Source of the DNA: Epiperipatus broadwayi
Taxonomy: Eukaryota > Onychophora > Udeonychophora > Euonychophora > Peripatidae
Direction: 5' to 3'
DNA: 64,000 nucleotides
Assembly (NCBI GenBank): GCA_028023455.1
Contig: JAQFVV010006216.1
Span: 191,001 to 255,000 of the forward strand
Below the pieces are notes generated by a model. That model had not been told where the DNA came from and did no database searches. It was given only the letters and a program-made list of their open reading frames with translations. Shown piece by piece: positions 49,772-64,000 of the stretch; position 1 is the stretch's first letter, and each line of letters begins with the position of its first letter. Made by a program: the position numbers and the translations under genes.

Positions 49772-52700
49772 TTAACAATTAACTGTAAAGATTTTAGTTT
49801 ATCAGATTACCATTTAAATCATCACATTCATTCAATAACTGTATAATGTAAATATTAACTAATCACACTGCAGGACATGTAAGTTTTAAAAACAATCTCT
49901 TTTATCAACTGCTTTGAAGAGTAGTCAATCTTCATGTCAACAAAATGATTAATCTTCTTATATTACTATTGAAACTTCCATGGTTAGATATTAAAGTATG
50001 AATAAATCATAAAGAATTAGTAAAGTCTTTTTCATTCTATTATTAATATTTTTTAAAAATTATTAAACTTCTAAATATATAAATTTAGTAAAGAAGGCTT
50101 AAAAATATTATTGTTTCACAAATTATTTACACTTTAATATCTAGCTGTCAAATTTTTTATATTAATATAAAAATATTATCACTATATTAATGTGGTGTTT
50201 GACTGAAATCTAAGGCAATTAACAGATGTTACCCTTAAAACATATATGTACTGTAGAATGATTTGTTGAATTTTTACATCACACAAGAGATCAAATAAAT
50301 TATGTTACTTGTCTGATTGTCTAAAAACTTCAAAGTTAAGAATACTGACCTAGTTGCCCAATTGCCAAAAAAATTCAAAGTTAACAAATCTGACTTGATT
50401 TATTTTATTTTTGTTTAGCATTGTGCATTTAAAGTCTAAATATTGTCATGATCCAACTGAGGAACTTGGTTGCACATAAAACAACAAATATGTTAATAAA
50501 GCAAAAGTATCTGTGTGTGAACCTTAAAAGTGATTTATCTTTCTGCCATTTACCTTTTCAGATAGATATCCATACAATTTATCATGTTTTATATTTTAGC
50601 CTGGTGTTAGTTTCTTGGTTGTCTTTTGAATACTTTGATCTTTATTTCAGGTTTGCCTCTAAAAAATAAACTCTATATAAAATCACTTTAATATGAATAT
50701 GCAGTTTATTAGTAAGTTAATATTGAATAGACACATATAATTATAACTAGTTTATTTATAATTTATTGTCAGTTGAATAAGCATTACCATTTTAAATCTA
50801 GCTTCATTTTTGATGTCAGTAATTTTACTGTCTCTTCATCACCTCTACTATATTAGCTTTAATTCTAATTCAGATTTTACCAATAACTATTTTAGAAAAT
50901 GTATATGTGCTGAAAAAACATGATATATCTCAATATTTATATATTTTAATTATCCTATGCCAAACCATATAAAAGCTACCTCATTAAGTATTTTAGACAT
51001 TAAGATATTCTATCCTAGACAAGTGTAGAAACTAATAATCTTTACAGCCACTAATAATCCATTATACTTAACAGCAAATAATATATTATGTTAATCCTAA
51101 TGTACAATTAAATAAGCCATAATTATATGGCTAAATCTTAACAGTTCATTATTATTAAGTACACGTTCTACTTTCATATTAAAAATACTCGAGTTTGAAT
51201 GTGAACATTTCACCCTAGACTAAGATTGATTCAAAAACACATAAAAATTACTGTTGTATCTTTATTATTTAATTTGGAACATTGTTTATTATTTTATATT
51301 TAACTTTTACGATTTCATGTATATATTTACATAACCTTTATATCCAAACTTTTATTGATTTAACATAATAATTAATTATCTTCATTATTTAACTGGGAAA
51401 AAATCTTAACTAAGAGGTATAAGCATCTCATAAATAAATATTTTTTTTAATAATTTAAATATCAAATCTCAATACTTGTCAACATAATCTCATTTTAGTT
51501 ATTCATAATAACCTTATAACAATATGTTTTGTAATTGATCTCTGCTACAGAATGAATACATATTTAAACATACATATATAAGTATAGTTTGTGCCTTCAT
51601 GCATAACTATCAGTCATTATACATTAAAATTTCCACTATGTTATAACACAGAAAAATTAACTTTCCCAGATTATTTTAAATAATGTGAATTAAATTCACA
51701 ACAACAATAATAAAATATTTATCTTCAGATATCTGTTTGTACATGATTCCTGCATATACACACACATTTTTTTCACATATTCTTGGTATAATCCTCAATT
51801 TGGGAATAACAATTGCTTCAATTTTTCTATTGTTTAAAATCTTAAATTATTTTTATAATTTACTGGCATTCAATATCAAGAATTTTAAATAATAGAGTTA
51901 CTAATGCTTACATATATATTTAGACTACCTGATTTAAGGAAGACTAAGCGCCCTCCGCCCTAAATAATCTAGCAAGAGAACTGGAGGGGAGGTGAATAGA
52001 ATCTTTTTTTTTATTTTTGTATTTAAATATTACTTATTTTTAAAAAAATATTAACAATAAAGACTTTACATACAAAAATATATAAAACAAGAGTTGTATA
52101 CATATAAAAAAAGCTTAATATCAATTGTAAAATATAATTTTAATAATAGAGCAATACTCTTCATAATTGATTCTCAACATAAATATGTATAAAGAGAGTG
52201 TGTGGGTGTTCTTTATAATCCATTTGAAATTTTTTATAGTTCAGAATAAGTTTAAATATCTTTACATTTTTGAGACCATAAATATATAACTACACAGTTG
52301 TTTTGGTAGCAAAAATTTCTCCAATAATTTTTTTTTTCTTTTGCATTTTAAGTATAAGTTTACTTTTGTACTTTGCTGCAATTATTATGAGAAATTTTAA
52401 TCAACTTATTTTCTTGAAGTTTTATTTATACATAACATCCATTGGGTGGAAATTTGACTTTATCTCTTCATGCCATATATTTTTGGCACTTAGACTTCAT
52501 AGCACCTTTTCAGGAAATTGGGAAAATGAAACTTTTGCTCTATTCTTCCATGTAGAACATGTTGCTGTTAAAAATGAACTTTCACATAAATAATTTTGAA
52601 AGATAATCTAAACTATAATTTTCTTGGCTCATTTTTATATATAATCTTATATATACTCTTTTGTTCAAGCAATCGCTTTATCTGGAATCTTATTCCTTTG

Positions 52701-53690
52701 AGATTAACTTGTAATTTTGCTGATTAATACAAATAAGTATAAAAGAATTTTTTATTCTAATAAATCAAATAAAAAATCATAAAAAATATTTTTAATTAAT
52801 CTAAATAGTTATAGGATTTAAATTTAATTGAAAGCAATTTTAATCAAAATAGTTTATTTCTCAAAAATATTTATTAACCAATTTATTTTTTGTTTATGCC
52901 ATAAAATAATTCTATTATTTACATTTTTTTCTGCAAAAAAAAAAAAAAAAAACTATTCTTAACTACATTAATCAACACTTTAATTAATTTAAAACAAACT
53001 TAATTTTTAAAAAATAAAAAAATATTTTTAGTTTTGTTTTATTTAAATATTTAATAACAAAGAAAATGAAATGTATTTTATAATGTTGAATGAATATAAT
53101 TTAGAATATGTTTTATCTTTTAATTCTTTTAAAATTAGTTTGTACCAATTATATTTCATGCACACACACACACATATATATATATAAATGTTTTACCTAT
53201 TTCACACACATATATATATATAAATGTTTTACCTATTTCTTAATGTTTTTAAACTACTAATTTTTTAAACAATTTAAATATCATTTGATTCTGTACTGAC
53301 AATAGCAATTACTCTAATCTTCAACTGCTCTTCCTGCCTATATCCTGTGCTATAACACTAACATGTAGGGTCATATCCACATGAATAACTAGAGATATGA
53401 TTAGCAATGACTTTCTGGTACTTACATATTTTCTCACTGATCATTACCATCACCAAACAGCGCGATTTTATAATGAATAAGAATGAAATCACAACATTAC
53501 TTATCCTTAATAAGCCAGTTTTATTTTTATAAAGTATTTGTTTTTTTCTCACATTAAACTTTGGGAAATGACTTTTATAGAACAGTATGCAATATATAGA
53601 ATTTTCAAAGTTACAGGCTTCTGGTATCCAAAAAAATTGTGCATTAATGGCTACAATATAAAACATTATTTAAAAATAGACAAATAATGG
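49770..53690. other. AT-rich noncoding stretch
   Basis: About 3.9 kb without a supportable gene. A diverged ~56-bp duplication around TCAAAGTTAA lies at 50310-50400. A near-exact tandem duplication of ACACACATATATATATAAATGTTTTACCTATTTC-type sequence lies at 53165-53240. The 96-codon frame at 52303-52593 has no recognisable domain. Confidence 0.55.
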
Positions 53691-53699
53691 TGTTACAAT

Positions 53700-54303
53700 G
53701 CGAAAAATTATGACAAGATAATGTTCATTCAAAAAGGAACAAAGTTGCAGGGATCCCAAATTATGTTTGCTGGTTCACAGAATTAATATCTATAAACAGG
53801 AAAAACAAAAGTTGGATTTATCCAACAAGACAATGATTGATTGGAATAATTACCTAAGAGAAGATTGCACATATAGCCTTATTTATAGAAGTTCAAGGAA
53901 AATCAGCAGTCTTAACAAAATTGTAGAAGTCAGTTGTTGTTTTTTTTTATAAAGTGCAAAGGCCAAAAAAGGAGAATACTTCTAAAGCATTAATTATTTG
54001 GTCATTATTACAGGGAACCCAAACTGTGCTTTATTGTAAGAGTTCTATATACAACAGTGACTACTCTTATAAAAACATAAAAAAAAAGTGTCAAAGATGA
54101 ATATACAATTTTGGGAGGTTCTTGGAAAGCCTGTAAATAAGGAAAATAAGTGCTGCACTATAAGAACATTTTCAAAGTTAGTCACTGATATAAACTCTTT
54201 TGATTCCTATACAGATCCCCATATGCAAAATATTGAAAGACCATTGGTTTCAGTCACATGGTGAAATAAAAAATGTCATGGAACTTCATGACACCACTTA
54301 GAT
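53700..54303 (+). pseudogene. Merlin/IS1595-type transposase fossil
   Basis: Broken frames carry landmarks of the ISXO2/IS1595-like transposases of Merlin DNA transposons, which act as DDE-type enzymes. LDLSNKTMIDWNNYLRED (53815-53870) is the helix-turn-helix-like block before the catalytic domain, and IVEV (near 53920) sits where the first catalytic block begins. A TILGGSWKAC run (54105-54135) matches the TI-x-D-W-A segment, with the catalytic Asp lost. TDPHMQNIER (54210-54240) followed by W-x-NKK-x-HGTS matches the block with the last catalytic residue. There are several frameshifts and stops. No terminal inverted repeats were identified. Confidence 0.7.
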
Positions 54304-55261
54304 TAGTATGTAGGTTAATTTATGTGGTGTTGACTTCACTAAAAAGATGACGCATTTGTTCTTATTTTGAATTTCATTAGTTAATTTTAGCCATTTAAAT
54401 GATGGCATAAGGTTGGCAGGATCTGCAGCAAATTTTATGGTTGGTGAGAAATTACTAAGTACTGATTTTACTAAGGAAATCATCAATATCAATTCTTAAT
54501 TTCAAGGCTAAATGATCTTTACTCTCTAATAATATTTTACTTATCTTAATTATAATTAGCATAAAAATGGATCCTTTTTTTTATTTCTAATCCAATTTGT
54601 TATATGGATTTAAATCCAGGAAACATTTTTAATGAGGACTTCAAACACATCTTCTTTTGACATCACATGAATAGTAATTCATCTTCACCAGAGAGTTGTC
54701 TATGTCACATTAAATATTTTCATGGATTTATTATTATGTAAATAAAAAGTGTAATCATTTCTTTACATTTGACACTCTCAGTTGTGATTGATGATTTTTC
54801 TAACAACATCACTATTAACATATTCTAGTTGTTTACATAGAAATAATCCCACCCATTTATTTGTTTACATCATAATAAATCTGTGAAAATATTTATATAT
54901 ATAGTAAGTAATTTTGCCAAGAAATTTATTATAAAAAGTAGGAAATTTTATTTATAACCATTTTATTTTAAAAACAAACCAAAAAGGATGCAAAATGCTT
55001 CAGATTTTTATAAACTATGCAATTCATAATAGTTTTTTTTTCTTCCTTTACAATTCAATTAATCATTTTATTATTTTTACTACTACAAAGTAACTTTATA
55101 AAATATTTAATAACATGATTAAATGCATAAACTAATTTTTCTTTTACTTTTTTTTTTAGTTTATATATTTATTTCTCAATTGCAGTTACAAGATTTTTAA
55201 ACAATTTATTTCATACAGCATTGTACTATAACTAATTTCAGCTGCCATTTGATTTGTTATA
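54304..55261. other. AT-rich noncoding stretch
   Basis: No gene seen. A 64-codon minus frame at 54298-54492 has no recognisable domain; it may belong to the decayed transposon next to it. Confidence 0.5.
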
Positions 55262-55378
55262 CTTATATATATATATATATAATTAGAGGAGATTTAAATT
55301 CAGTCTTTTAAGCTCCCTTAGTATTCCACTCTATTTTATCTAATTGATCACATAATCATATGCATGTGAAAAAGAAAA

Positions 55379-55436
55379 ATGATCTCCAATATAATATTTT
55401 ATGCTGAACTAGCACTTATCAGTTGGTCCAGTTCAT
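55379..55436 (-). ncRNA. Hammerhead-like motif, family 3 unit 1
   Basis: Minus strand: outer stem I ATGAAC with GATCAT (one mismatch), internal loop TGGA/A, inner stem I CCAA with TTGG, core CTGATAA (G8 changed), stem II with AGTTC loop (TGCT/AGCA), core AAA (GAA changed), stem III ATA-T-TAT and cleavage base A. Two core changes suggest it is inactive, but the folded architecture is complete. Confidence 0.55.
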
Positions 55437-55442
55437 CATTTC

Positions 55443-55484
<42 letters not shown>

Positions 55485-55498
55485 AAATGATGAACTGG

Positions 55499-55540
<42 letters not shown>

Positions 55541-55819
55541 CAGTGTTCAGTGCAAATCTATAAACATTAATGGACCGGCTTTAATCCTCTCCATTCTCAA
55601 ACTCTTCAGCCATCCAATGCTCTATGCCCTTGTTGATGCCAATATTATTGCCATACCCTTGTTCACCTTATGTCACTATGACCAAGCAGAGCCTTACTAT
55701 GTCCATTGAAATATGCAAAAAAGGGGTTGGGTAAAATTAGAGTCTGAATATGTAATATCTTTGGAATATATCCTCTTTATGTTATACAACTGATACACAT
55801 GATCTCATACATGAACAAG

Positions 55820-55862
<43 letters not shown>

Positions 55863-55869
55863 CTATGTG

Positions 55870-55913
<44 letters not shown>

Positions 55914-55916
55914 CAT

Positions 55917-55950
55917 GCAGAACCACTACTTTTCAGTTGGTTCAGATCAT
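55917..55950 (-). ncRNA. Decayed hammerhead-like motif, family 3 unit 2
   Basis: Minus strand: ATGATC, TGAA, CCAA, CTGAAAA, then a decayed stem II ending in CTGCAT. The rest is overwritten by (TA)n. Confidence 0.4.
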
Positions 55951-56752
55951 CATCTGCCAGACACATGTATAATTAGTGCTCAGTTTATATTAAAATAGCA
56001 AACCTACAAACAGTAAAGGAGAGGCTCAATCTTCTCCACTTTTCTGCTATCCATATCATTGAAAATCTGACAATGGAATATTCAAATGCCTTGTTGAGGC
56101 CATTATTATTGTCATATTTACATTGACCTTAAGTCATTATCACCCCTCATGTATAGGATTCTTAATATGATCATTTAAATACACAGAAGAAAAATAGGCA
56201 GAATAGAGACTGAATATGTAATATCTTTTGAATAATGTTTGTAGTGTATACACTTAAGCTAGATATAATTAGGAGGTATTTAAACACTGTTATATAAGCT
56301 CACTTAGTAATCCATTATATCTTATATAACCAACACACATGACCACATATATAAACATCAATTATCTATAATAGAGAAAAGAACTATGGGAGCATGAAAG
56401 ACTGTGGTTAAATCTCCTCTAATTACATCTAGCTGAAGTATATTCTCTATACTTGTATTCAAAATATATTATATATTCTGCCTGCATTCCGCCCATCTCT
56501 CTTCTATGCATTTAAATGGAAATATTAAGGTCCTATCTATGAGAGGGTCAGAATGACTTAAGTTTTACATGGATATGACAGTAATATTGGCTTCAACAAG
56601 GGTTTTGAGCAGTCCACCATCAGATTTTCAATTACATAAATGGCTGAAGAGTTGGAGAGAAAAGAGAATTGAAGCTTGTCCATTAAAATGTTTAGATTTG
56701 TTGTCTATAATACAACCTGGGCACTGATATATATATATGTGTGTGGAATATG

Positions 56753-56811
56753 ATGATCTGGACCAACTGATGCATACTGGTTCAGCAAGAAATATGTTTA
56801 CTGGAGATCAT
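56753..56811 (+). ncRNA. Hammerhead-like motif, family 3 unit 3
   Basis: Outer stem I ATGATC (56753-56758) pairs perfectly with GATCAT (56806-56811). There is an internal loop TGGA/A, and inner stem I CCAA with CTGG (three of four pairs). Core CTGATGC has A9 changed to C. The stem II region has CTGGTTCAG, core GAA is at 56789-56791, stem III is weak and the cleavage base A is at 56800. Confidence 0.5.
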
Positions 56812-56830
56812 TTATATTTATCATGCCAAA

Positions 56831-58274
56831 TGATATAATATAAATATACATATAATTACTATTCTGATCTAACAATGTTCATATATTAAATTGAACAATA
56901 ACAAAATGATTTATTTACATATTAGTAGCCAAATAATTTACAGTATTTTACATATTTTTATTTCAAATCTCCAAATAATATTATCTTGTTAACTGACATT
57001 TTATATAAGCATAAGATGAGATCTTATTTCATTTATCCCTTCTTTATTTAATGTATTTCACTTGCATTTAACCACTTTTTATGTATTAGTCTAACAGGTT
57101 TGTAATTTAAGTTGTATTCTTTATTAACATAAGTAAATCCTTATCAAACTTTACTTTTAAAATTAGTATTCAGCAATAAATTTCATTATATTTTCATTTA
57201 TTTTCACAAACACGTGTAGATAGAAAATTGTAACATTCAAATGTCATAAATAAATGTTCAATGTGACAGCATGATCACAATCTATAAATATTACTTATGT
57301 AAACCATAGCTTTAAGATTAATATTATCAAACATCCATTGCCTTAAATAAATACCCAATAGTTTTAATGCATATAGGAATAATTCCACATGTCAATGCTT
57401 CTTAGAACAATAACCCATTTATTTTGCTATGTATTGCAACTGTTGTCAAAATAAAATTTAGTGTATCAATATATATCCAATGTAAATCTTGTTGAATCTA
57501 TTATATTGATATACATAATTCTGTTTATATGTTTTTTGAAATTAATATTCGATAGAAGTAATTTGCCTTAGATTATACCTCTTATAAAATAATATTCTTA
57601 CTCAAGTATTTTTATTTTTTCATAGTGCATAATTCTTTGAATATTACAAGTATATTCAACTATGACCAAAAGCTTGTAAATAACTGCTAATCTATAATAA
57701 AGTGCATTAAAAGAATATATCATCATTACTAATTAATACAAGATTATAAATCCAATACAAGACAATACTTAATTTATATTTGTGCTAAAAAACCAATTTA
57801 TATTCTTAACTGAAATTAAAATGATCTCTCTGTTAATTCTTGGATATTCTTCATATATTCATACATATTTATATACATGAACATGCAACACTGTATCTTT
57901 CTAAGACATAATATATCTGTTGCTATCTATCATTATGCTTTTATGATAATCTATTTAAATCTTAGAATTATACAGCGATATAAAATAATAATTTTCAGAT
58001 TTTTTTTTAACATTAAGATTTATATTTAAAAAAGAACAATCTATAAATTAAAATATTTTTTAATAATATCAATTTTAAAAAAAATTATTAAGTAAAAGTA
58101 ATAACAATGTCTGTTTTATTTTCTAAACCAAAATTAAATATTAAAATAAATTAAATTACAACATAATACTAATTGCTAATTTTAAATCAGTCATAGCACA
58201 AATAATTTACTTTTTTCTAATCATCAATTTACGATATATATTGTAATAGAAAAAAAAGTTACCCTACAGGTTTG
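56831..58274. other. AT-rich noncoding stretch
   Basis: Nothing recognised. Confidence 0.6.
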
Positions 58275-58700
58275 GCAACATTTTATAATTGAAATGAAAA
58301 GATAATGATGAAATAACCTTTATTATATCGCCCTTAAATTTAGGATGCCATTTTTAACAGACCAACATGACAAGGCTATGATATAGTGATCCTATTTAAT
58401 TATACCCTGAAAATTGTGACACCATTTGTAACAGAATAAGTATGTGTGAATACTATATTTTGTTATGACCCCATTGGTATGGGCAGCATTTGTAACAGAT
58501 CAAAAATGTGCAATGGAAAATAATAACTCAAATATAACCAAAATAAAAATATAGCCCAGTTGTTGGATGCCCTATGTAACAGAATAAAAATGAGCATTAA
58601 GTTGGACATTGTTTGTAAGTGAATAAAATGTAAATCAAAGAAAAATAATATTAATTTTATAATGCCCACAAATAATAGTATCATTCATAACAGAAAAAAT
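58275..58700. repeat. Degenerate ~40-85-bp spaced repeat motif
   Basis: A word close to CATTTGTAACAGAATAAAAATG recurs with anchors at about 58285, 58355, 58438, 58492, 58576, 58615 and 58687 (mean spacing about 67 bp). Weaker matches continue to about 59500 (for example CTATTTATAACAGGATAAAAG near 59285). Probably an old, decayed minisatellite. Confidence 0.4.
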
Positions 58701-60073
58701 GTAATATATTAAGCTAAGGAATGCTATTCAATTAATAATCATTCAGTATGTCAAATAATCTTTTATCTAATTACATATCTGACTGTTAACCATACCAAAA
58801 CAAAACAGTGATGATATACTTTATTGTAACATCCTGAGTTCAGACAGCTTTTATAATAAAAAGAAAGCAAACAAAATCGTCACTTCAAATACTCTAAATA
58901 TAAACCTTATTTTAAATCAGAATAAAGCAATTAAATCAAACATCACTGTCTCAAAACAATGATATATATTAAGATATATTTCATTTATAATGAAATGAAA
59001 ATAATGATAAGTCATTCATCACCTAAATTCTAATATACCAAATGAATCAAACATTGCTTATACTAATATAAACTTATACTAAAATTTAACATTGTTTATA
59101 ACTAAATAAAATAATTCATGAATGATTTAAATAACAGCTTTAATATGTCCTATAAGTTTACAATATTCACAATATCTAAATACATATGAGGCTCAATAAT
59201 TAATTTTAAATCCTAGTTGAATAAAATGATAATACTAACTCAACCATCTATAATCATATATTAATTTACTATTACTAACCATGCTATTTATAACAGGATA
59301 AAAGAATTAATAATAATGTAATATCAATAAACCAATAAAATAATCTTGAATCTATAATATTCAATCATACCTGTATATAAAAAACAGTACATTTATATTT
59401 GGTTTTTACTTAAGTACAATTAATTAATCATATCGATTTATTTGAAATTATATATAACTATCAACCTTATAATTGAATAATATTAATCTCTTATTGACCA
59501 ACCATGAACATAATACAGTACCTATCTTACCAATAATAATTTATATAAAACATACAAATATTTAATTGTGATTACCATATAAAGTGTATATCCATCCAAA
59601 TAATAACTATTGAATTCAATACAAAAAAGTATAATATAACCATACTCACTTAGAAAACCTCGGATTTGATTTATGGATTAGCTGACAAAATTATTTCATA
59701 TAAACTTTACAATATAGTAAGTTTATCTTGACTCACTTGAGTGCTATTAATCAATGAATTCATGTTGCACAATTGGACAATAATTAAACAAGTTTATTTC
59801 ATTTAGGTTAAATTAAAATTTATTAATAAACGAATATCAATTACATAAAAAAATGTACATATATATAAAGAATAGATCATAAACAATCGATAAATACACC
59901 TACATTCTAATTGCATGTGCAATAGATCATTAATTTTATGTTTAAATATGTGATTGCCTATTAATCTCTAATTATTTAATACCAATCATGAAACACATGT
60001 TAATGTATCATAAATATTTTGTGAAACATTCATACTTTATAAGATACAAGAGAGTTTAATATACATTTTCTAT

Positions 60074-60077
<4 letters not shown>
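58701..60077. other. AT-rich noncoding stretch
   Basis: No gene; possible further decayed copies of the preceding motif up to about 59500. Confidence 0.5.
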
Positions 60078-60162
<85 letters not shown>

Positions 60163-60309
60163 AAAATCAGTCATATATCACATGACCTATATAGCTTGTA
60201 TTACCAATATGTAATATATAAAGAGCCTGCTACTAGCTCTAAACAAGCTTAATTATTTTATTTTTTTATGATAAATGCTACAAGAGAAAATACATGAAGC
60301 TTTCGAGCT

Positions 60310-60380
<71 letters not shown>
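60078..60380. repeat. (TA)n microsatellite cluster
   Basis: Pure TA runs at 60078-60158, about 60312-60349 and about 60352-60380, separated by unique AT-rich DNA. Confidence 0.93.

Positions 60381-64000
<3,620 letters not shown>

Larger units (their letters stand above)
55262..56830. mobile_element. Hammerhead repeat family 3, three units (two minus, one inverted)
   Basis: Three copies of a ~450-550-bp noncoding unit. Units 1 (about 55280-55840) and 2 (about 55850-56350) lie in one orientation and unit 3 (about 56370-56830) in the other. Shared words include TAATTAGAGGAGATTTAA, CTCCCTTAGTA, TTCAGCCAT, CTTGTTGA(T/G)GCCA, TAAGTCAT and GTTGGTCCAGATCATCAT. Each unit has a hammerhead-like motif at its end, and (TA)n tracts (55446-55482, 55501-55538, 55828-55859, 55873-55911) lie inside or beside them. 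No protein is encoded. Boundaries are approximate; no target duplication was found. Confidence 0.65.

Overview
The window looks like repeat-rich, intron- or intergenic-scale DNA from an animal nuclear genome, most likely an arthropod. It is strongly AT-rich. It has long (TA)n and (AAT/ATT)n microsatellites, many decayed retroelements, almost no intact coding sequence, and no bacterial signatures (no operons, Shine-Dalgarno sites or dense ORFs). The one convincing host gene piece is a terminal exon at 35035-35205. It has a polypyrimidine tract and AG acceptor in front, and encodes the C-terminal part of an allatostatin-C-type neuropeptide precursor (KR cleavage site, then a Cys-x6-Cys-Phe peptide). 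That family is the basis for suggesting an arthropod; I do not name a species.

Layout. 1-6480: AT-rich sequence and microsatellites. 6480-14440: two head-to-tail copies of a ~3 kb segment; copy 1 carries a TTAA-flanked piggyBac-type MITE, and copy 2 carries a 77-bp-arm hairpin and a full-length RTE-type LINE (copy A). 14.5-22 kb: a foldback element, a decayed Ty3/gypsy pol, an inverted RTE remnant (copy D) and long trinucleotide tracts. 22.2-30.3 kb: several insertions of a noncoding element whose repeat unit is bounded by a hammerhead self-cleaving ribozyme motif, plus a ~350-bp tandem repeat. 30.4-34.9 kb: decayed RTE (copy E), a tRNA-Gly pseudogene and a second foldback copy. 35.0-35.5 kb: the neuropeptide exon. 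36.1-37.9 kb: a Penelope-like element (RT plus GIY-YIG endonuclease) in an inverted two-arm arrangement with a hammerhead at each outer end. 38.3-40.1 kb: a solitary hammerhead-like motif and a 590-bp foldback. 40.1-49.5 kb: three RTE copies (F, B, C), C with a perfect 11-bp target duplication. 49.5-56.8 kb: a third hammerhead-bearing repeat family and a Merlin/IS1595-type transposase fossil. 56.8-64 kb: AT-rich DNA with microsatellites and a degenerate ~70-bp periodic motif.

The most interesting signal is the hammerhead-ribozyme theme. At least three unrelated repeat families, and one lone motif, show the CUGANGA / stem II / GAA / short stem III / cleavage-site layout. In the 28-30 kb family two tandem monomers are each exactly 466 bp from cleavage site to cleavage site. 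The right arm starts precisely at the predicted cleavage nucleotide, stem II shows a compensatory change between copies, and the whole inverted concatemer is bracketed by one 13-bp target duplication. This is what an animal retrozyme-like (ribozyme-processed, Penelope-dependent) element would look like. Known knowledge used: hammerheads are documented in Penelope-like elements and retrozymes. The folds were worked out by eye, so self-cleavage and the partner enzyme are inference.
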